Shown here one piece after another: positions 60,774 through 64,000 of a stretch of 64,000 bases of DNA; positions within the stretch are counted from its first letter, which is position 1, and each line of letters opens with the position of its first letter. Source of the stretch: an uncultured Hungatella sp. (GTDB taxonomy: Bacteria > Bacillota > Clostridia > Lachnospirales > Lachnospiraceae). The notes beneath the pieces were generated by a model. The model was not told the DNA's origin and did no database searches. It worked only from the letters and a program-made list of their open reading frames with translations. A program made the position numbers and the translations under genes. Where the stretch lies: positions 1 to 64,000 of the forward strand of contig CAJUFP010000005.1 in the NCBI GenBank assembly GCA_910585645.1, in the 5' to 3' direction.

Positions 60774-63102
60774 ATTTGCGGAACACAACAGGATGAAAGA
60801 GGAACTTTTGGAGCTTTTGGGGGAGTCGGAGGCGTACTTTCGCCAGACCGGGGAGGAGAAGCAGGCCCAGGCTGTCATGGACAATGCCCAGGCCATCCGG
60901 TCCGGGGAGTTTGAGGTTGTGGTGGTGGGAGAGTTCAGCGCGGGGAAAAGCACGTTTCTCAACGCCATGATGGGGGAGAAATACCTGCCCTCCTACACAA
61001 AGGAGACCACGGCAACTATCAACTATCTGCGCCACTGCTCGGAATCGGAAAAACCGGGGATCGTGTACTATGCAGACGGCCGGGTGGAGCAGCTGGACTC
61101 TATTGACGGCGGCGTCATCGAGCAGTATGTCAGCACAAAGAACCGGGAGATGGATGTGTCCAAGACCATCCGCCATCTGGATTTGTTTTTAGACTCGCCT
61201 TTTTTGGAAAATAAAGTGACTCTCATCGACAGTCCCGGGCTGAACGGGATGAAGCAGGGGTTAAGCGATATTACGGAGGCCCAGATCAGGCGGTCCCACG
61301 CGGTATTGTTCCTTTTTTCGGCGGAACAGCCGGGCAAGCGGTCGGATTTTGAGTTTTTAAAGAAGCTGAAAGATGAGGTGAAGACCGTCTTTCTGGTGTT
61401 AAATAAGATCGACTGCATCAAACAGAGCGAGAACCAGACCGTGGAGGACACGGTGCAGAGTCTGATCGACAACTATAAAGCCGTGTTTCCACAGGATGAG
61501 ACTCTGCCAGAGGTGATGCCGGTGGCTGCCTATCCGGCCCTTGTGGCCAGGTCAAAGCTGAACCTGGACTATCCGGCCAACCAGTTTAACCTGTCCAAGG
61601 AGCGGAAGGCGGAGCTGGAACAGCTTTCCAGGATGGGAGCCTTTGAGGAGAAGCTGCTGGGGTTTCTCACAAACGGGGAGAAGACCATCCGGCAGATCCG
61701 GGAGCCTCTTGAGCGGGTGAACGCCTACCTGGAGCGGTCCCTAAAGGGGCTGGAAGGTCAGATGGAGGCCCTTATGGGGCAGCAGAGCGGGGCGGATGTG
61801 GAAGCGCGCCTTAAGGAAGTAAAGAATACCATCGAAAATCTGGAGCAGGAGGTTAAGAATAAAAGAAGCGACATCCGGGGAGCCGTGAGGACGGCGGAGC
61901 GAAATTTGCTTGAATACATGGACAGGGAGACGGAGCGGATCCGGACCAGCGCGGATTCCAGGCTTGAGAACTTAGACGGGGCGGACAGCCAGGAGCTTTT
62001 GGCGGATGAAGTGAAATTTATGAACCGGTTTTTGGGGAAAGAGGTCCAAAAATTGGTGGAACGTGTGGAAGAGCGGTTCCGGGAAGAGTTTTTTGACCAG
62101 CTGCAGGGACAGTACAGCCTTATGGTGGATGATCTGGAGAGCGCTTCGGAGACGGACGGAGGTTGTGGCTTCTCCTTTGAGCGAAAACTGGATGTGTCCG
62201 TCAGAAGCATCCAGACAGGGTTTGAGGGATTTGAGGAGACGAAGAAGCGTCTGGAAAAACAGATCTCGGACCTGGAGACAAGGATAAAGAGCGCGGACGT
62301 CAAAAAAGACGAGCTGTTGGCCCTGTCGGATCAGGCGGAGAGCCTTAAGGCCAAGGCAAGGCGGATCCAGGAGAGCCAGGAGGAGTTAAAGAACATGTAC
62401 AGCACCCCGCCGGAGGTCAGGGTGGAGGTGGAGACAAAGCAGAGGGAGATCTCGCGGAGTGGGTTATTTGGTAAGTTTTTGGATCTTTTTGGGAAACAGA
62501 CTCAGGAATATCAGGTGGAGAAAACCGACGATTCGGAGCGGAAGGCTTTTTTCCAGGAGCGCAATGAGAAGCAGCAGGAGCTGGCCAGACAGAGGCAGCA
62601 GGTGGAGGACAGGCTGGAAGGGATGTACGGTGTGGAGCGGAGGCTGGAACAGGCGGACCAGGAGAGCGCGCGGCTTTTGAGGGAGCTGCAGGCGCTGCGG
62701 GAAAGGGAGGATACGCTTTCCAGGGAATTCCAAAACAGCATAGACCAGAAGTACGAGAAGGAGATTCAGCGGATCAAGCGGAAAATGAAGAATGAGATCG
62801 GGCAGTATCTTGATGAGGCCGGTCCGGCCATGAAAAAGGTTTTAAGGGAAAAAAGAGACAGCTATACCGCCCTTTTCCAGGACCTTCTGGCCCAGAGCGT
62901 CAATGCCCAGCTGGATGAGAAGAAAAAAGAGTACGAAGAATATGAAGCCTTAAGAAGCAAGGCCAACTATGAGAAGGAGGAGCTGCTGGCTCAGAAAAAG
63001 CAGTTTCAGGAGAAAGCCAGGGACCTTTTAGACCGGGGCCAGGCATTGCTGGGAAAAGTTCATGAGATCAAGGTTCAGGAGATTACATACCAGAAGATAT
63101 AA
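60760..63102 (+). CDS. Dynamin-like GTPase 2
   Basis: The 780-residue paralogue has GEFSAGKST (about 57-65), DSPGLNG (about 157) and the NKID motif (about 215), followed by coiled coils. The segment SGLFGKFLDLFGK (about 567-580) sits at the same position as the hydrophobic patch in GTPase 1, and both are followed by a D-D-S-x-R-K-A motif. Together with the overlap of the genes this suggests a heteromeric pair, as in other bacterial dynamin-like protein couples. Confidence 0.92.
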   Translation: MAADKFAEHNRMKEELLELLGESEAYFRQTGEEKQAQAVMDNAQAIRSGEFEVVVVGEFSAGKSTFLNAMMGEKYLPSYTKETTATINYLRHCSESEKPGIVYYADGRVEQLDSIDGGVIEQYVSTKNREMDVSKTIRHLDLFLDSPFLENKVTLIDSPGLNGMKQGLSDITEAQIRRSHAVLFLFSAEQPGKRSDFEFLKKLKDEVKTVFLVLNKIDCIKQSENQTVEDTVQSLIDNYKAVFPQDETLPEVMPVAAYPALVARSKLNLDYPANQFNLSKERKAELEQLSRMGAFEEKLLGFLTNGEKTIRQIREPLERVNAYLERSLKGLEGQMEALMGQQSGADVEARLKEVKNTIENLEQEVKNKRSDIRGAVRTAERNLLEYMDRETERIRTSADSRLENLDGADSQELLADEVKFMNRFLGKEVQKLVERVEERFREEFFDQLQGQYSLMVDDLESASETDGGCGFSFERKLDVSVRSIQTGFEGFEETKKRLEKQISDLETRIKSADVKKDELLALSDQAESLKAKARRIQESQEELKNMYSTPPEVRVEVETKQREISRSGLFGKFLDLFGKQTQEYQVEKTDDSERKAFFQERNEKQQELARQRQQVEDRLEGMYGVERRLEQADQESARLLRELQALREREDTLSREFQNSIDQKYEKEIQRIKRKMKNEIGQYLDEAGPAMKKVLREKRDSYTALFQDLLAQSVNAQLDEKKKEYEEYEALRSKANYEKEELLAQKKQFQEKARDLLDRGQALLGKVHEIKVQEITYQKI

Positions 63103-63120
63103 AAAAGGGGATATACATTT

Positions 63121-64000
63121 ATGGAAAAGCAGCGGGAAGATGAGATCTGGTGTCTCATAGCCGGTATGGTCTCCTCGGGAAAATCAAGGTTTTTAAACGC
63201 CCTGTTTCCCGGTCTGAGTCTGCCGGTGGGGACCCTTCCCATGACAGCGGCCCCCACCTTTCTCCGCTTTGGCAGGGAGGCGGTGGAGGTGACCACGGAT
63301 CAGGGGAGGACTATCCGGGAGAGGGTGGAGACTCTGGAAAAATACAGCCGAAAGTGGAATACTCCCGGGGAGAAGCTTCGGGGGCTGGAAGTGTATCTGG
63401 AGAATTCCATTCTGGAGTCTGGCCTGGTGTTTGTGGACACGCCGGGGCTGGGGATGGCGGGGGAAACGGACGATGCGTTTTTGCGCCTTCTTCCAAAGGC
63501 GGACGCGGTATTTTATTTTCTGGAGAAAGGTATGACCCAGGAGGATCAGGCGTATCTGGAGACGATCGCGGGGCAGAAGACAAAGCTGGTTGTGATCCGC
63601 GCGAAGATAGACCGGATCCATTGGTCCGAGGAGAGGGTGGAGGATGTTCTGAGGGAAGAAGAAAGGGCGATCCTGGACCTGTACCCTCACTGCAGGGTCT
63701 ATTTTGTGTCCCTGGATCAGGAGATGGAGGAAGATCAGCTGGAAAGGGTCAGGGCTTATATCGCCGGCTCTCTGCAAAAGGAGATCAAGGAGGCCAGAAG
63801 GATGGGCCTTAAAGAGGCTTTTGAGGAGGAGCTTGCCGCGCGCCGGAGGGAGATCATGGACAGGCTGAACCAGGAAGAGGAAGGAGGCGGCAATGCCCTA
63901 AGAAGGAGCAGAAGGCGCCGTCTGGAAGATGTGGAGGAGAAACTGGACTGGGCTAAGGCACAGATCGCAAAGGCTGTGGATGAGGCCAAAGGCAGGTGCC
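63121..64000 (+). CDS. Dynamin-like GTPase 3, partial at the window edge
   Basis: An open frame from the ATG at 63121 (AAGGGG upstream) runs off the end of the window. It reads AGMVSSGKSRFLNALFP (G1), VDTPGLGMAGETD (G3) and a G4-like VIRAKIDRIH, then a charged helical region. It lacks the N-terminal helices of the other two and its G1 is SSGKS with R after, so it is a more distant GTPase of the same series. Only about 293 codons are visible. Confidence 0.85.
   Translation, partial: MEKQREDEIWCLIAGMVSSGKSRFLNALFPGLSLPVGTLPMTAAPTFLRFGREAVEVTTDQGRTIRERVETLEKYSRKWNTPGEKLRGLEVYLENSILESGLVFVDTPGLGMAGETDDAFLRLLPKADAVFYFLEKGMTQEDQAYLETIAGQKTKLVVIRAKIDRIHWSEERVEDVLREEERAILDLYPHCRVYFVSLDQEMEEDQLERVRAYIAGSLQKEIKEARRMGLKEAFEEELAARRREIMDRLNQEEEGGGNALRRSRRRRLEDVEEKLDWAKAQIAKAVDEAKGRC

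Noticed and set aside
48026..63102. Assignment as a Srf virulence locus (SrfA/B/C)
   Set aside because: A large actin-fold ATPase and dynamin-like GTPases recall SrfB and SrfC, but I cannot show homology by reading, and the spike, Hsp70-vWA and radical SAM genes do not belong to that locus.
25506..64000. Prophage
   Set aside because: No capsid, portal, terminase, holin or integrase is present, while Hsp70 and dynamin genes dominate.

Overview
The window looks like a chromosome segment from a Gram-positive anaerobe of the Clostridia, probably a Lachnospiraceae relative. The reasons are strong AGGAGG-type ribosome sites, TTG and GTG starts, a Rpn-like PD-(D/E)XK gene of a type common in that group, and molybdenum hydroxylase genes. 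Most of the window is moderately GC-rich. By eye, the restriction-modification island (about 17.6-25.5 kb) and the MarR/MATE pair (about 0.6-2.6 kb) are more AT-rich and look acquired. All function calls come from reading the sequence; no database search was run.

Layout. 0-3.3 kb: mobile debris, a MarR repressor with its operator and a MATE efflux pump, then a broken DUF4143-type ATPase gene split by a 160-bp palindromic MITE. 3.3-9.8 kb: a second MarR regulator and a molybdenum hydroxylase operon (Tat-exported 2Fe-2S subunit, molybdopterin subunit, FAD subunit with a four-cysteine loop, two unknown genes). Three copies of one 12-bp palindrome tie this regulator and operon together. 9.8-11.6 kb: remnants (group II intron-like sequence, a nuclease-like gene with an early stop, a ParA/integrase chimera) next to tRNA-Pro. 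11.7-17.6 kb: housekeeping genes (HAD phosphatase, dihydrolipoamide dehydrogenase, Xaa-Pro aminopeptidase, RumA-type methyltransferase). 18.6-25.4 kb: a complete type I restriction-modification system with a controller-like HTH pair.

25.5-64.0 kb is the most interesting part. A divergent pair (a possible HTH regulator and a 1549-residue kinase/NB-ARC/TPR protein) is followed by an LRAT-like protein. Then comes a long co-directional operon: a short DnaJ, a DUF4280/PAAR-like protein, a possible sheath-like protein, a possible tube protein, a VgrG/gpV-like spike, several unknown proteins, four different Hsp70-family ATPases (one with a von Willebrand A domain in place of the lid, one with a large N-terminal extension), two possible GrpE-like partners and a coiled-coil protein. 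After these come two radical SAM enzymes, two P-loop kinases, a GreA-like factor, a YARHG membrane protein, a Fic protein and three tandem dynamin-like GTPases, the last running off the window edge.

My reading is that this is a contractile-injection-like apparatus that carries its own Hsp70/DnaJ/GrpE-type chaperone set, a signalling ATPase and membrane-remodelling GTPases. I do not know of a described system with this composition. The VgrG-like, PAAR-like, Hsp70 and dynamin calls are reasonably firm; the sheath, tube, baseplate and GrpE calls are tentative.
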